The notes under the pieces are model-generated. The model saw only the letters and a list, made by a program, of their open reading frames with translations, did no database searches and had not been told where the DNA came from. From the NCBI GenBank assembly GCA_025716815.1, contig JAIXMN010000057.1:1-63627 (forward strand): a stretch of DNA of 63,627 nt, read 5' to 3'. Below are positions 1-9,730 of this stretch, one piece after another. The stretch comes from Dichotomocladium elegans. Taxonomy: Eukaryota > Mucoromycota > Mucoromycetes > Mucorales > Lichtheimiaceae. Position numbers and translations under genes: made by a program. Each line of letters begins with the position of its first letter. The stretch's first letter is position 1.

Positions 1-292
1 TAAACAGTAGCGGGGTAATTACAGTGGTATACATATAGGATCGTCGTACAGAGAAAGTGAGTGTGGTACATAATGTCGTCGCCGGAGATGTGGTCTTGAT
101 CGTGATCGTTATCCTTGTAGTATCTTGGTCGTCGGTCAAGAGTGACCCGTCACTGTAGCTACTGCTACAGAAAAGATCCTCGCCATCCTCATTATATTCC
201 TGTGTGGTCTCATTCCTTCGTGGTTATACTCCTTTGTGGTCTTACTATCTTCCTCTCGGACGTCGTCTATCATCCTGTGTGGATTCAAAAAG
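1..292. repeat. Degenerate LTR-derived DNA, no gene
   Basis: No coding region is supported here. The stretch 200-292 carries TTCGTGGTTAT and TTTGTGGTC words and an ACGTCGTCT word. In reverse complement these match the repeated words of the LTRs at 922-1024, 13228-13631 and 49949-50271. I read it as an old plus-oriented LTR of that family, later split by LTR-F. The first 120 bases are unrecognised. Confidence 0.4.
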
Positions 293-604
293 TGTCGTGG
301 CCAGATACCGCTGGTCACACAAACTAATGCATTAACATTCATCGTATCATTTCGACAGCGCGTCGCCTCGCAGCACGTCGTATTGCAGCGCGCCGCATTG
401 CAGTTCACCGCATCATCACTATCCATTTTATATCCTCATCTTATCATCCAAAATAGCAGTACATATAAATATCACGATTACTCATATTCAATAAAGGACA
501 TCTATCTGCCGTTATCTTCCCGAATCGTCTTAGTGACATTCTCTGTTCTTAGTGAACTCGTCGTTGTCTCTAGCAAGAGGATCTTAGTGACCAAGACGAC
601 GACA
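293..604 (+). repeat. Solo LTR F with 4-bp target duplication
   Basis: A 312-bp block starts TGTCGTGGCC and ends GACGACGACA. It has an internal TATA-like CATATAAATATC and a polyadenylation-type CAATAAAGG in plus order. AAAG lies on both sides (289-292 and 605-608), so this is a complete solo LTR. The base before each AAAG is also A, so a 5-bp reading cannot be excluded. Confidence 0.7.
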
Positions 605-616
605 AAAGAAAGACGA

Positions 617-917
617 TGTCGTGTAATTGGCAGATCAGACCGTAGCCAGGAACAGACAAGTAGAAGATATGATAAGATGCCCTTTTATTGTTTGTAATGG
701 AGGGGAGTATTTATATGTTTTTCTAGCTGTTGTGGTGATGCCAAATATAAGGCAATGGTTACGTGGCATGTTGAGGGATGACTACGTGTTCAATGGAGAG
801 GAGACTACGTGTTGGCGGCGACGTGGGTTAACGAGAGGCGACTACGTGCTCGAACGGCAACAATGGTGTGATTACTAAAAAGGGAAAATCCCACCGAGTC
901 CGACTACGACAACGACA
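617..917 (-). repeat. Solo LTR G, minus orientation
   Basis: Bounded by TGTCGTG and CGACA. On the minus strand it reads TG...CA, with CATATAAATACT (TATA) upstream of CAATAAAAGG (polyA signal). No matching target duplication was found, so one edge may be eroded or recombined. Confidence 0.5.
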
Positions 918-921
918 CACA

Positions 922-1024
922 TGTCGTCTTTTTATCAAACTTGGATACCACTGAGAAGAGACGACGTCCACTGAGAGAATAACCACGAAGAGATAACCAC
1001 GGAGAGATAGAACCACACAGATAG
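922..1024 (-). repeat. LTR-D, outer left piece
   Basis: This is nearly identical to the start (in plus coordinates) of the full LTR-D at 49949-50271, sharing the words GAAGAGACGACGTCCACTG and AACCACACAGATA. The LTR is interrupted here by element A. Its middle lies inverted at 6274-6336 and its other end at 13057-13211. The last five bases, GATAG (1020-1024), are the target duplication of element A. Confidence 0.75.
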
Positions 1025-1388
1025 TGTCGTAGTCCTCCTGTTCATGACACTGCACCTGCACAGTCAGTAGTGAGCCGAACTGCTATTCATCCAACAATTC
1101 CCGCAAGTACGTCTTGATGCCCTGACTTCTTCCATCTCACATCTATCCAATCGGTGATTTCCTCTTAATGAAGATGGAGGGAACAATCGCCCGGAATATT
1201 AACTACAGATGGAGAGTAGCGGAGAAGCGGTGTCAACGGCTAACACTTGTTCCGGCAAAGCTAACATGGTCCATCCCAACGCATATAAAAAGAGAGTTGT
1301 TTTTATTCAATAAAGAGGATCCCGTCTCAAAGACTCGATTTTAGCCCCTACGGTTTTAAACACCTGCACTAACTCTCTAACCACCACA
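1025..1388 (+). repeat. Element A 5' LTR (X subtype)
   Basis: 364 bp, TGTCGTAGTC...CCACCACA. Promoter-like CATATAAAAAG lies near 1281 and a polyadenylation signal CAATAAAG near 1310. Its distal end (GCCCCTACGGTTTTAAACACC) defines the X subtype, also found in the 3' LTR of element B but not in A's own 3' LTR. Confidence 0.9.
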
Positions 1389-1434
1389 TTTTTTTTCTTT
1401 GAATTCGCTTACCTCTTTTTTTTTATAACGTACG
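1389..1434 (+). promoter_or_regulatory. Leader of element A; no tRNA-type primer site
   Basis: The LTR is followed by a T8 run and TTGAATTCGCTTACC instead of a TGG-starting tRNA complement. Element B (leader ending at 11920) and element C (35719-35743) have the same layout: a T8-9 run, then TGAATTC and a (C)TTACC/CCTACC word, then the gag ATG. The motif probably has a role in priming or translation. Self-priming, known in Tf1/sushi-type chromoviruses, is one possibility that I could not confirm by base pairing. Confidence 0.45.
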
Positions 1435-3590
1435 ATGTCAGCTCCCTCTCCCTCCAACAACGACTTCGACCTTCCTTCCGTTCGCGCGGCAACGAGCGGC
1501 ACCAACCAGCCGCGAAATGATGCACCTGTCGCCCCTGTCGTCGAGGCAACCCGCGCCACATCGGTGGTGCAGCAGGCTGTGGAAGCCGTGGAGTCCTTGC
1601 GGGGTGATCTCGCCCTGCTAATGCTGCAACGCACGGCCGCCGCACGGGCGAACGACTGGGCTGAGCACGCCCGTCTAAGGGAGCAGATGAGCCTGCTTGA
1701 GCAGGAGATCGCCGAACTGGAGTCGTCGGCACGCCTGCTCGTGAGTCCAGCCCCAGGATCGATATCCTCGTTCGCCGAAACCTCGAGCACTCCTTCCCTT
1801 CCTGGTGTCGACCACTGGGCGATGCCCGCCAACTGCCCCGTTTTCCAGTGGGAAGGATTTGTCTGGCGTCCGGCGTCGATGGTCTTCGCGACCATTCAAG
1901 ACTGCTTGCGTGCCTTTGAGGATATCCTCGCCGCAGCGGGCCAAGCCCCTGACCTTGTCTGGGCTCGGTACTTGCCGGTCCTGCTCTCGCCAGAGCATCG
2001 ATCGTGGTTTGAGGAACACCTCCGCCCGCATAGCAACGAGCCCTGGTCGTTCGCTCGAGTGGCCCTCGAGCAGGAGTTTTCCGTTGACCAGACGGAGCAG
2101 TTAGCTGCCGCCGTCGAGGCAGTCATGGTAGCAAAGATGCTGCGTAGAGAGACCGTCGCCGAGTGGAACGGGCGGTTCCAAAAGCTGCGTAGGGACGCGC
2201 GTATGCCGGATGACAGCATTGCTGCCAATCGGTACCTCAACGGCCTCCATCCTGAAATCGCCGAGCAGGTCAACATTGCTCGTGCCAGCCTGCCTGCCGC
2301 CCTCAAGCGCACCTCCCAGCAACTGGGACAAATCGCGCTTAACCTCGAGCGCAACTTTGGCTCCGACGTCTCCTCTTCCTCTCGCGCTGCTCCGCGTTCC
2401 TCTGCCAGACGGGACTCACCGTCTGCTTCAGCGCCGGCTGGACAGTCCCTCATGGACTCTATCCACGCCCCTAAGCGACGGGCGAGCACCTCTGGTAGCT
2501 CTGAACGATCCGGCCTGGAGGGTGGTGCCCCCTCTCGAAAAAAGCGCTGCGATGTCCATGGAATGGGTCGACACACCACGGACGAGTGTCAGGCGCGGCG
2601 CAAGATCCTGGCCCAAGAACACCAGAAGGCCAGCGCCCCATCTTCTGCGGCCCGCGCTCCCAGGGATGGGAACAAGATCGCGACGTGTCGGTGGTGTGGT
2701 GGCGCCTTCGCTCGAGGGCACCAATGCCCTCCCAAGAACCTGACGATGCGGGCCCACCAGCACGTCAAGAGAGAGCGCTCCCCGGTGGCCGCTTCCCAGT
2801 CTTCCTCTGCCCACTCCCGTTCCTGTTCACGCTCCGGCTCGGTGCCTCGTTCCTCCCCTCGCTCTGCTCCTCGCACGGCTCGTCGGTCGGCCATGCCACC
2901 ACAGCCCAAGTCCCCAGATGCCTTGGACAGCGAGCCTGAGGACATAGAGATGTCGGACGTGTATAACGCGTTGTACGGTCCTTCACACCAGTGTAAGCAT
3001 ACACAGAAACAGGACTTACCTTCCACACATACACGCTCACACCACTTCCCCATCACAATAGAAGGCCAGCGCCTTTGGGCCCTGCTGGACACCGGCGCTA
3101 CAGACAGCACCGTTTCCCCTTCATTGTGCACACGCTTTGGTTGGTCCGTGTCTCCGGCAGCCGGGACCATACACTTAGCTTCTGCTGGGGTTACTCTTCC
3201 TCGTGTGGGAATTGTAAATAAAAAGTTGGCTGTGAGCTGTAACCGTCGGACTATCTCCCATACTTTTGATGTGCTAGATTTGCATGGCGAAGTCGATGTG
3301 TGCATTGGTACTGACCTGATGAAAGCTCTTGGTATTCACATAGTAGGATTACCCATCGACTGGGACACTTCCGCTCTCGCGCACCTTCCAGAATCTACCG
3401 GAGATGACGATTCCGAAGTCCCAAATGATTCCCCTGCAGGATCGCCAGCCGAGCACGCGAAGTTCATGCAGGATATCCAACCCTTTCTCGCTGCAAACAC
3501 AGCCATCCCTATCAACTCTTTCTGCACACTTCCAGAAGCAATTGTTCGTCTCGAAACACCGCCGGGCGCTGTAGCCTACCGGGCCCAATA
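1435..3590 (+). pseudogene. gag: Element A gag-protease part of polyprotein
   Basis: An open frame starts at ATG 1435 (MSAPSP; B and C gags also start MSA) and runs to the MITE at 3591. Residues about 40-100 are alpha-helical and Glu/Leu-rich (coiled-coil-like). About 120-300 form the capsid-like Gag domain, and a Ser/Arg/Pro-rich linker follows. A variant zinc knuckle CRWCGGAFARGHQC (from about residue 418) replaces the usual CCHC spacing. An aspartic protease follows, with LLDTGATDST (Asp near 552). It would make the capsid and protease. After residue about 719 the frame runs into MITE sequence and stops at 3714. The host polyprotein frame resumes at 3957, so only the MITE and the later deletion break it. 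Confidence 0.85.
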
Positions 3591-3954
3591 CAGGATTTTC
3601 AAGAAGAAGTTTGCCACAAAATCTGGTTATTGGTATAGACCGTCTAGGTTTTTCGTTTTTTTTGCTTCAAGTTCGAATACAAATTTTAGTATTTCGTTTC
3701 TCTTCTTCCTTTGAAATTAGAATGAAACATAAATGGTTGGCCTCCCAAAACTATTCTGGTGTAAAAAGAGGAGAAGGAAGACTGATCTATAGCCTTGATT
3801 GAAATGTTCTTGCTGCTATTGCCTTTAAATTTGCCAAAAGGATAGCAACGAAATACTAAAATTTGTATTCGAATTTGAAGCAAAAAAAACGAAAAACCTA
3901 GACGGTCTATACGAACAACTAAATTCTGTGGCAAACTTCTTCTTGAAAATCCTG
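3591..3954. mobile_element. MITE copy 1 (TA target, long inverted repeats)
   Basis: 364 bp, starting CAGGATTTTCAAGAAG and ending with its complement. It is flanked by TA (3589-3590 and 3955-3956). Element B has a single TA at the same site (CAATACAAGCTGCC), which shows the empty site. The outer ~120 bp of each end pair with each other, so it can fold into one long hairpin. It has no coding capacity. TA target and TIRs suggest mobilisation by a Tc1/mariner-type transposase (inference). Confidence 0.92.
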
Positions 3955-3956
3955 TA

Positions 3957-4252
3957 CAAGCTGCCAGCGACCCTCATGCCTCTTCTGCAGCAGCATGTCG
4001 ACAAATGGCTTGCCGACGGTGTCATCAAGAAATCGCATACTATCAGCCATTGGAACAGTCCGATCGTTTTCGCAAGGAAGAAGGACAGCGACGGCAACTA
4101 TACCAAGTATCGCCCCTGTCTCGATGTACGCCAGCTCAATCTACTCCTACCCGAAGATCGGTTTCCACTGCCCCACTTGTCAGACATCTTCGAGCGCACC
4201 GGTGGATCAACAATTTTCACGACTCTCGACTTGACGAATGCTTTTCATCGGT
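3957..4252 (+). pseudogene. pol: Element A reverse transcriptase, N-terminal piece
   Basis: Continues the polyprotein after the MITE. It reads KLPATLMPLLQQHVDKWLAD, then the RT motifs SPIVFARKKD, YRPCLDVRQLN and FTTLDLTNAFHRF. This is only the fingers/palm start of RT. Compared with element B, about 1.07 kb is lost right after NAFHRF (the catalytic FIDD box, thumb and RNase H). Around the junction both parental sites carry a GGTT(CC) word, suggesting deletion at a microhomology. Confidence 0.85.
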
Positions 4253-5758
4253 TCCTCTTCTTTTTCACGTTCCTCTGAGAACAACACCGACGGTGATGCG
4301 CCCATTCTTGCACGCGCACAACACTTTGAACCCGTCGACTTTATGACGCCTCCCGAGAACGAACGTACCAAACTGCTGCAGAAAGCACACTTACTCGGTC
4401 ACTTCGGGGCCGATGCAATCACCAAGTCCATTCACAGTGACGGCATTCACTGGGCTAACCTGCGCAAAGACGCCCAGAACCTCGTTTCAGAATGCACGGA
4501 CTGTCAACGCTTTAACGTCGGCAAACATGGCTTTCAGCCACTGCGTCATGTCACCGCTCACTACCCTGGCGATCATTGGGCCATCGATCTTGGTACGCTC
4601 AATATAACGTCTGACAGCGGAAATAACTATTTACTTGTTCTGGTCGACATTTTCTCACGCTACTGCGTCCTGCGAGCAATTCCGGATAAGTCAGCTCTTA
4701 GTGTCGCCCGAGTACTCTGGTCACACATGATGGAATATGGACCAATGCGCACACTTACCAGTGACAATGGCACGGAATTTGTCAATGACCTCATCGCGCA
4801 GCTTACAAAGATATCGGGCCTTGACCACCGCTTGATTACACCTTATCATCCACGCGCTAACGGCGTAGCAGAAAAATGGGTCGGTCTTGCCAAGAACGCG
4901 ATCATCAAGCAGCTGCATGGAAAAAAGTCAGAATGGGATATCCATGTCCCCAGCGTGCAGTTCGCACTCAATATTAAGCACGCTGCGATACACGGTTCAC
5001 GACCCTTCTCGCTTATGTTTGCTCGTCCACCTAACGCCTTCGCAAACTACACAGACACGACTACAGGCAGCAGCGCCCCGCCTACAGTTGACTACGAAGC
5101 AGCACGGGAACGACTCAGCGAGATGGAATCGGTCGTCATACCAGCCATTCGTCAACGCATGAAAGCTACACGAGATGCTGAAAAAGCCCGCTTCGATTCG
5201 AATCACAGAATAATCGACCCTTATCCAATCGGCAGCAAAGTTATGATCCGTAACGTCACCAGAGGCAGTAAGACGGATCCACGCTATGAGGGACCATTTA
5301 CTGTTAACGGTGTCAACAAGGGCGGCGCTTACATTCTAACTGATTCCACGGGCGCACTCCTTCCGTTCAATACCCCGCCTTCTCACATCAAGCTGATATC
5401 GCACGACATGGTACCACTGAGTCAGGACCATTACGAAGTGCAGGCCATCATTGATCATAAAGGCACTCCAGGCAACTATACTTATCGCACACGCTGGAAG
5501 GGATACACGGAAAGTGATGATACATGGGAACCGGCTGCTCATTTTATGGACACTGAACTAATTAATGAATATTGGCAGCGCCGTAATCCCAACCATGGTA
5601 AAGGCAAAACACGCGAGCAACGATCACGAGCAGCTCCTAGCACGCCATCCATCACAACGGCTACTAGACGTGCTCCGCAACACAGCTCGACAAACAAACG
5701 CCCAGCCAAAGATACCGCAGCTAATGCGATCTGCAAACGCTTGCGACCACGCGCTTAA
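4253..5758 (+). pseudogene. pol: Element A integrase with C-terminal chromodomain
   Basis: Open frame over the integrase. It has the HHCC zinc-binding region (HLLGHFGAD...CTDCQRF) and the catalytic core with DLGTLN (first Asp), TSDNGTEF (second Asp) and NGVAEKWV (Glu). A GPF/Y-like module with YEGPFTVNG follows, and then a chromodomain (YEVQAIIDHKG...RWKGYTESDDTWEP), which is expected to bind modified histone tails and steer integration. A basic tail ends at 5758. This segment and its mirror in element B (6851-8371) form near-identical inverted arms. Small indels in B (for example one C lost in the HVTAHY region) break B but not A. Confidence 0.88.
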
Positions 5759-5779
5759 GCTGACGTCTTTTCCCTTTTA

Positions 5780-5904
5780 TTTTTCCCACTGGGTTTTTTG
5801 CTACGAGGGTTTTTCCAGACTGAACTTGCTACATGTTTATTGATAGCACCACAAGCGCAAGACCATTCACAGCTTTCGGCTGCATCCAGCCTGGTGGGGG
5901 GTGA
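5780..5904 (+). promoter_or_regulatory. Element A 3' UTR motif and polypurine tract
   Basis: TTTTTCCCACTGGGTTTTTT near 5780-5799 is conserved at the same place in B (about 6810), C (about 25765) and the relic at 40541. The polypurine tract CCTGGTGGGGGGTGA lies just before the 3' LTR and would prime plus-strand synthesis. Confidence 0.6.
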
Positions 5905-6268
5905 TGTCGTAGTCCTCCTGTTCATGACACTGCACTTGCACAGTCAGTAGTGAGCGGAACTGCTATTCATCCAACAATTCCCGCAAGTACGTCTTGATGC
6001 CCTGACTTCTTCCATCTCACATCTATCCAATCGGTGATTTCCTCTTAATGAAGACGGAGGGAACAATCGCCCGGAATATTAACTACAGATGGAGAGTAGC
6101 AGAGAAGCGGTGTCAACGGCTAACACTTGTTCCGGCAAAGCTAACATGGTCCATCCCAACGCATATAAAAAGAGAGTTGTTTTTATTCAATAAAGAGCAT
6201 CCCGTCTCAAAGACTCGATTTTGACTCATTGGTTTCTACTTGCCACTAACTCTCTACACAACAACACA
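5905..6268 (+). repeat. Element A 3' LTR (Y subtype)
   Basis: 364 bp, TGTCGTAGTC...ACAACACA. The distal part reads GACTCATTGGTTTCTACTTGCC (Y subtype), unlike A's own 5' LTR but like the 5' LTR of element B. The next five bases, CAAGT (6269-6273), complement ACTTG at 13057-13061, the outer flank of element B. Confidence 0.9.
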
Positions 6269-6341
6269 CAAGTCAATACAGTATAAATAATGGGACATTT
6301 ATCGTAATAAAACATCATCATATATTGCCCGGACGACTATC
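6269..6341. repeat. Spacer = middle of LTR-D, inverted, with two orphan target duplications
   Basis: CAAGT (6269-6273) and CTATC (6337-6341) are inverted copies of the outer flanks ACTTG (13057-13061) and GATAG (1020-1024). The 63 bp between them, read in reverse, carries TTTATTA and CCCATTATTTATACTGTATTG, matching the middle of LTR-D at 50085-50115. The spacer is therefore the missing centre of the LTR-D into which A and B inserted, now turned around. Confidence 0.88.
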
Positions 6342-6704
6342 TGTGGTGGTTAGAGAGTTAGTGCAGGTGTTTAAACCGTAGGGGCTAAAATCGAGTCTTT
6401 GAGACGGGATGCTCTTTATTGAATAAAAACAACTCTCTTTTTATATGCGTTGGGATGGACCATGTTAGCTTTGCCGGAACAAGTGTTAGCCGTTGACACC
6501 GCTTCTCTGCTACTCTCCATCTGTAGTTAATATTCCGGGCGATTGTTCCCTCCGTCTTCATTAAGAGGAAATCACCGATTGGATAGATGTGAGATGGAAG
6601 AAGTCAGGGCATCAAGACGTACTTGCGGGAATTGTTGGATGAATAGCAGTTCCGCTCACTACTGACTGTGCAAGTGCAGTGTCATGAACAGGAGGACTAC
6701 GACA
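6342..6704 (-). repeat. Element B 3' LTR (X subtype)
   Basis: 363 bp on the minus strand. The distal end carries the X-subtype words (revcomp of GTGCAGGTGTTTAAACCGTAG), matching A's 5' LTR. The polypurine tract lies at 6705-6719 (CACCCCCCACCAGG on +). Confidence 0.9.
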
Positions 6705-6850
6705 TCACCCCCCACCAGGCTGGATGCAGCCGAAAGCTGTGAATGGTCTTGCGCTTGTGGTGCTATCAATAAACATGTAGCAAGTTCAGTCTGGAAAAAC
6801 CCTCGTAGCAAAAAACCCAGTGGGAAAAATAAAAGGGAAAAGACGTCAGC

Positions 6851-9730
6851 TTAAGCGCGTGGTCGCAAGCGTTTGCAGATCGCATTAGCTGCGGTATCTT
6901 TGGCTGGGCGTTTGTTTGTCGAGCTGTGTTGCGGAGCACGTCTAGTAGCCGTTGTGATGGATGGCGTGCTAGGAGCTGCTCGTGATCGTTGCTCGCGTGT
7001 TTTGCCTTTACCATGGTTGGGATTACGGCGCTGCCAATATTCATTAATTAGTTCAGTGTCCATAAAATGAGCAGCCGGTTCCCATGTATCATCACTTTCC
7101 GTGTATCCCTTCCAGCGTGTGCGATAAGTATAGTTGCCTGGAGTGCCTTTATGATCAATGATGGCCTGCACTTCGTAATGGTCCTGACTCAGTGGTACCA
7201 TGTCGTGCGATATCAGCTTGATGTGAGAAGGCGGGGTATTGAACGGAAGGAGTGCGCCCGTGGAATCAGTTAGAATGTAAGCGCCGCCCTTGTTGACACC
7301 GTTAACAGTAAATGGTCCCTCATAGCGTGGATCCGTCTTACTGCCTCTGGTGACGTTACGGATCATAACTTTGCTGCCGATTGGATAAGGGTCGATTATT
7401 CTGTGATTCGAATCGAAGCGGGCTTTTTCAGCATCTCGTGTAGCTTTCATGCGTTGACGAATGGCTGGTATGACGACCGATTCCATCTCGCTGAGTCGTT
7501 CCCGTGCTGCTTCGTAGTCAACTGTAGGCGGGGCGCTGCTGCCTGTAGTCGTGTCTGTGTAGTTTGCGAAGGCGTTAGGTGGACGAGCAAACATAAGCGA
7601 GAAGGGTCGTGAACCGTGTATCGCAGCGTGCTTAATATTGAGTGCGAACTGCACGCTGGGGACATGGATATCCCATTCTGACTTTTTTCCATGCAGCTGC
7701 TTGATGATCGCGTTCTTGGCAAGACCGACCCATTTTTCTGCTACGCCGTTAGCGCGTGGATGATAAGGTGTAATCAAGCGGTGGTCAAGGCCCGATATCT
7801 TTGTAAGCTGCGCGATGAGGTCATTGACAAATTCCGTGCCATTGTCACTGGTAAGTGTGCGCATTGGTCCATATTCCATCATGTGTGACCAGAGTACTCG
7901 GGCGACACTAAGAGCTGACTTATCCGGAATTGCTCGCAGGACGCAGTAGCGTGAGAAAATGTCGACCAGAACAAGTAAATAGTTATTTCCGCTGTCAGAC
8001 GTTATATTGAGCGTACCAAGATCGATGGCCCAATGATCGCCAGGGTAGTGAGCGTGACATGACGCAGTGGCTGAAAGCCATGTTTGCCGACGTTAAAGCG
8101 TTGACAGTCCGTGCATTCTGAAACGAGGTTCTGGGCGTCTTTGCGCAGGTTAGCCCAGTGAATGCCGTCACTGTGAATGGACTTGGTGATTGCATCGCCC
8201 CGAAGTGACCGAGTAAGTGTGCTTTCTGCAGCAGTTTGGTACGTTCGTTCTCGGGAGGCGTCATAAAGTCGACGGGTTCAAAGTGTTGTGCGCGTGCAAG
8301 AATGGGCGCATGACCGTCGGTCTTGTTCTCAGAGGAACGTGAAGAAGAAGAGGAGGAACCCTCGCTTTTCTTGTGGCTGAGCCTGCAGTGTTGGTGATAA
8401 GATTTCGTGACGTGCTGTCTGAAACGCTGTTCTTTCCTTTACCCCCCGCCAGGCTTTTGTCCGCAGGAAAAAGACGGGAGAAGGCGTCAGGCAGAACATT
8501 GTCCATGCCAGGCAAATGTACTACCTCGAAATCGAAGTCATACAGGTCGTCAAGCCAACGAGCCATCATAGGGTTGACTAACGGTTGCGTGTGGAGATAC
8601 GTTAGTGCAGCGTGGTCAGTGTAAAGAGTAAAACGGCGTCCCCAGACCCAGTGTCGAAACTGTCGGAGCCCGTAGATGACTGCAAAGAGTTCACGTTTAG
8701 TAACCGACCAGCGCTGCTGGCTGGGAGAGAGTGCCTTGGCCTTGAAACCGATGTAACGAATCTGATTGTTGATGACCTGATAGAGACACCCCCCACACCA
8801 ACGTCACTCGCGTCTGTGGCCAAACAAAAGGGTTGTTGCAAATCAGGATGACAGAGCACTGGAGCCTGTGTGAGTGCGATTTTCACGTTGTTGAAGGCGC
8901 GTGTGTGTTCTTCCGTCCATAATTGCGAGAGGTCACCTGCGTTGCGTAAACTGTCCAATGGCCACGTAGTTGCGGAAAACCGAGGTACATGGTCACGGAG
9001 AAAATTCACGGCGCCGAGGAACCGTTGCATGTCCTTACCAGTGCTTGGTCGTGGCCATGCTGTGATGTTGGCGACTTTGCGTGGATCCAAAGCAATACCC
9101 TCGCCTGAGATACAAAATCCCAAGAGGTAACCTTGCGCTGTCCGAAGGCGCACTTGTCCCGATTAAGAATGAGGTTGACCTCGGTGAGGCGACAGACCAC
9201 TTCTTGGACATGCGATACGTGTTCTTCGAAGCTGGCACTATGGACACACAAATCGTCAATGAAGAGCGACACATATGGAAGGTTGGCGAAGAGCCGTTCC
9301 ATGACAGCTTGATACTTAAATGACAGAGAGCGGATACCAAAGGGAGCGCCTCGGAACGCATACTGCACGCCATTGACTTTGAATGCTGTTTTGTGCTGGT
9401 GCTCTTTCGCTATGGGAAATCGGTGGAAAGCATTGGTCAGATCTAATGTTGTGAACACTGTCGATCCGGCCGTGCACTCAAAGATGTCGGACAAGTGGGG
9501 TAATGGGAACCGATCCTCGGGGAGCAGTAAGTTGAGCTGACGCACATCCAGGCAAGGGCGATATTTTGTATAGTTGCCCTCGTTGTCCTTTTTTCGCGCG
9601 AAGACGATCGGACTATTCCAATGACTGATCGTGGTCAAGCGTGTGATTACTCCGTCGGCGAGCCATTTGTCGACGTGCTGCTGTAATAAGGGTTGAAGAG
9701 CAACGGGTAACTTGTATTGTGCGTGGTAGG
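6851..9730 (-). pseudogene. pol: Element B RT-RNase H-integrase-chromodomain, frameshifted
   Basis: Read from 9730 down. RT motifs are SPIVFARKKD, CLDVRQLN, TTLDLTNAFHRF, FRGAPFGIRS and the catalytic box LFIDDLC (FIDD rather than YVDD/YLDD). A frameshift follows near 9130, then the connection and RNase H (ATDASDVGVGG), with further shifts near 8600-8780, 8360, 8200 and 8060. From 7882 the integrase core and chromodomain are open and match element A almost exactly. It would have copied RNA to DNA and integrated it, but at least four indels rule out function. Confidence 0.82.

Larger units (their letters stand above)
1025..6268 (+). mobile_element. Element A: chromodomain Ty3/gypsy copy, internally deleted
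   Basis: Order: 5' LTR, T-rich leader, gag, protease, N-terminal reverse transcriptase, then integrase with chromodomain, PPT and 3' LTR. The C-terminal RT (catalytic Asp pair) and RNase H are missing, because a deletion joins position 4252 to the integrase region. A 364-bp MITE (3591-3954) also splits the ORF. It cannot be autonomous. Its two LTRs are of different subtype and its flanks do not match each other, but they match those of element B after one inversion (see findings). Confidence 0.9.

Noticed and set aside
142..878. Overlapping ORFs in the first 900 bases
   Set aside because: They run across solo LTR borders and have no recognisable domain.
922..1024. Repeated CCACGAAGAGATAACC words as a possible tandem array or CRISPR-like repeat
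   Set aside because: Units are uneven and part of LTR-D/E. There are no spacers of even length, and the setting is eukaryotic.
2589..3305. Long antisense ORF opposite element A gag
   Set aside because: Arises from GC-rich third positions of the sense gene; no domain.
5565..7044. Identical ORFs on both strands (5565-5843 and 6766-7044) and other mirrored pairs
   Set aside because: They are out-of-frame shadows within the inverted arms of elements A and B, not separate genes.
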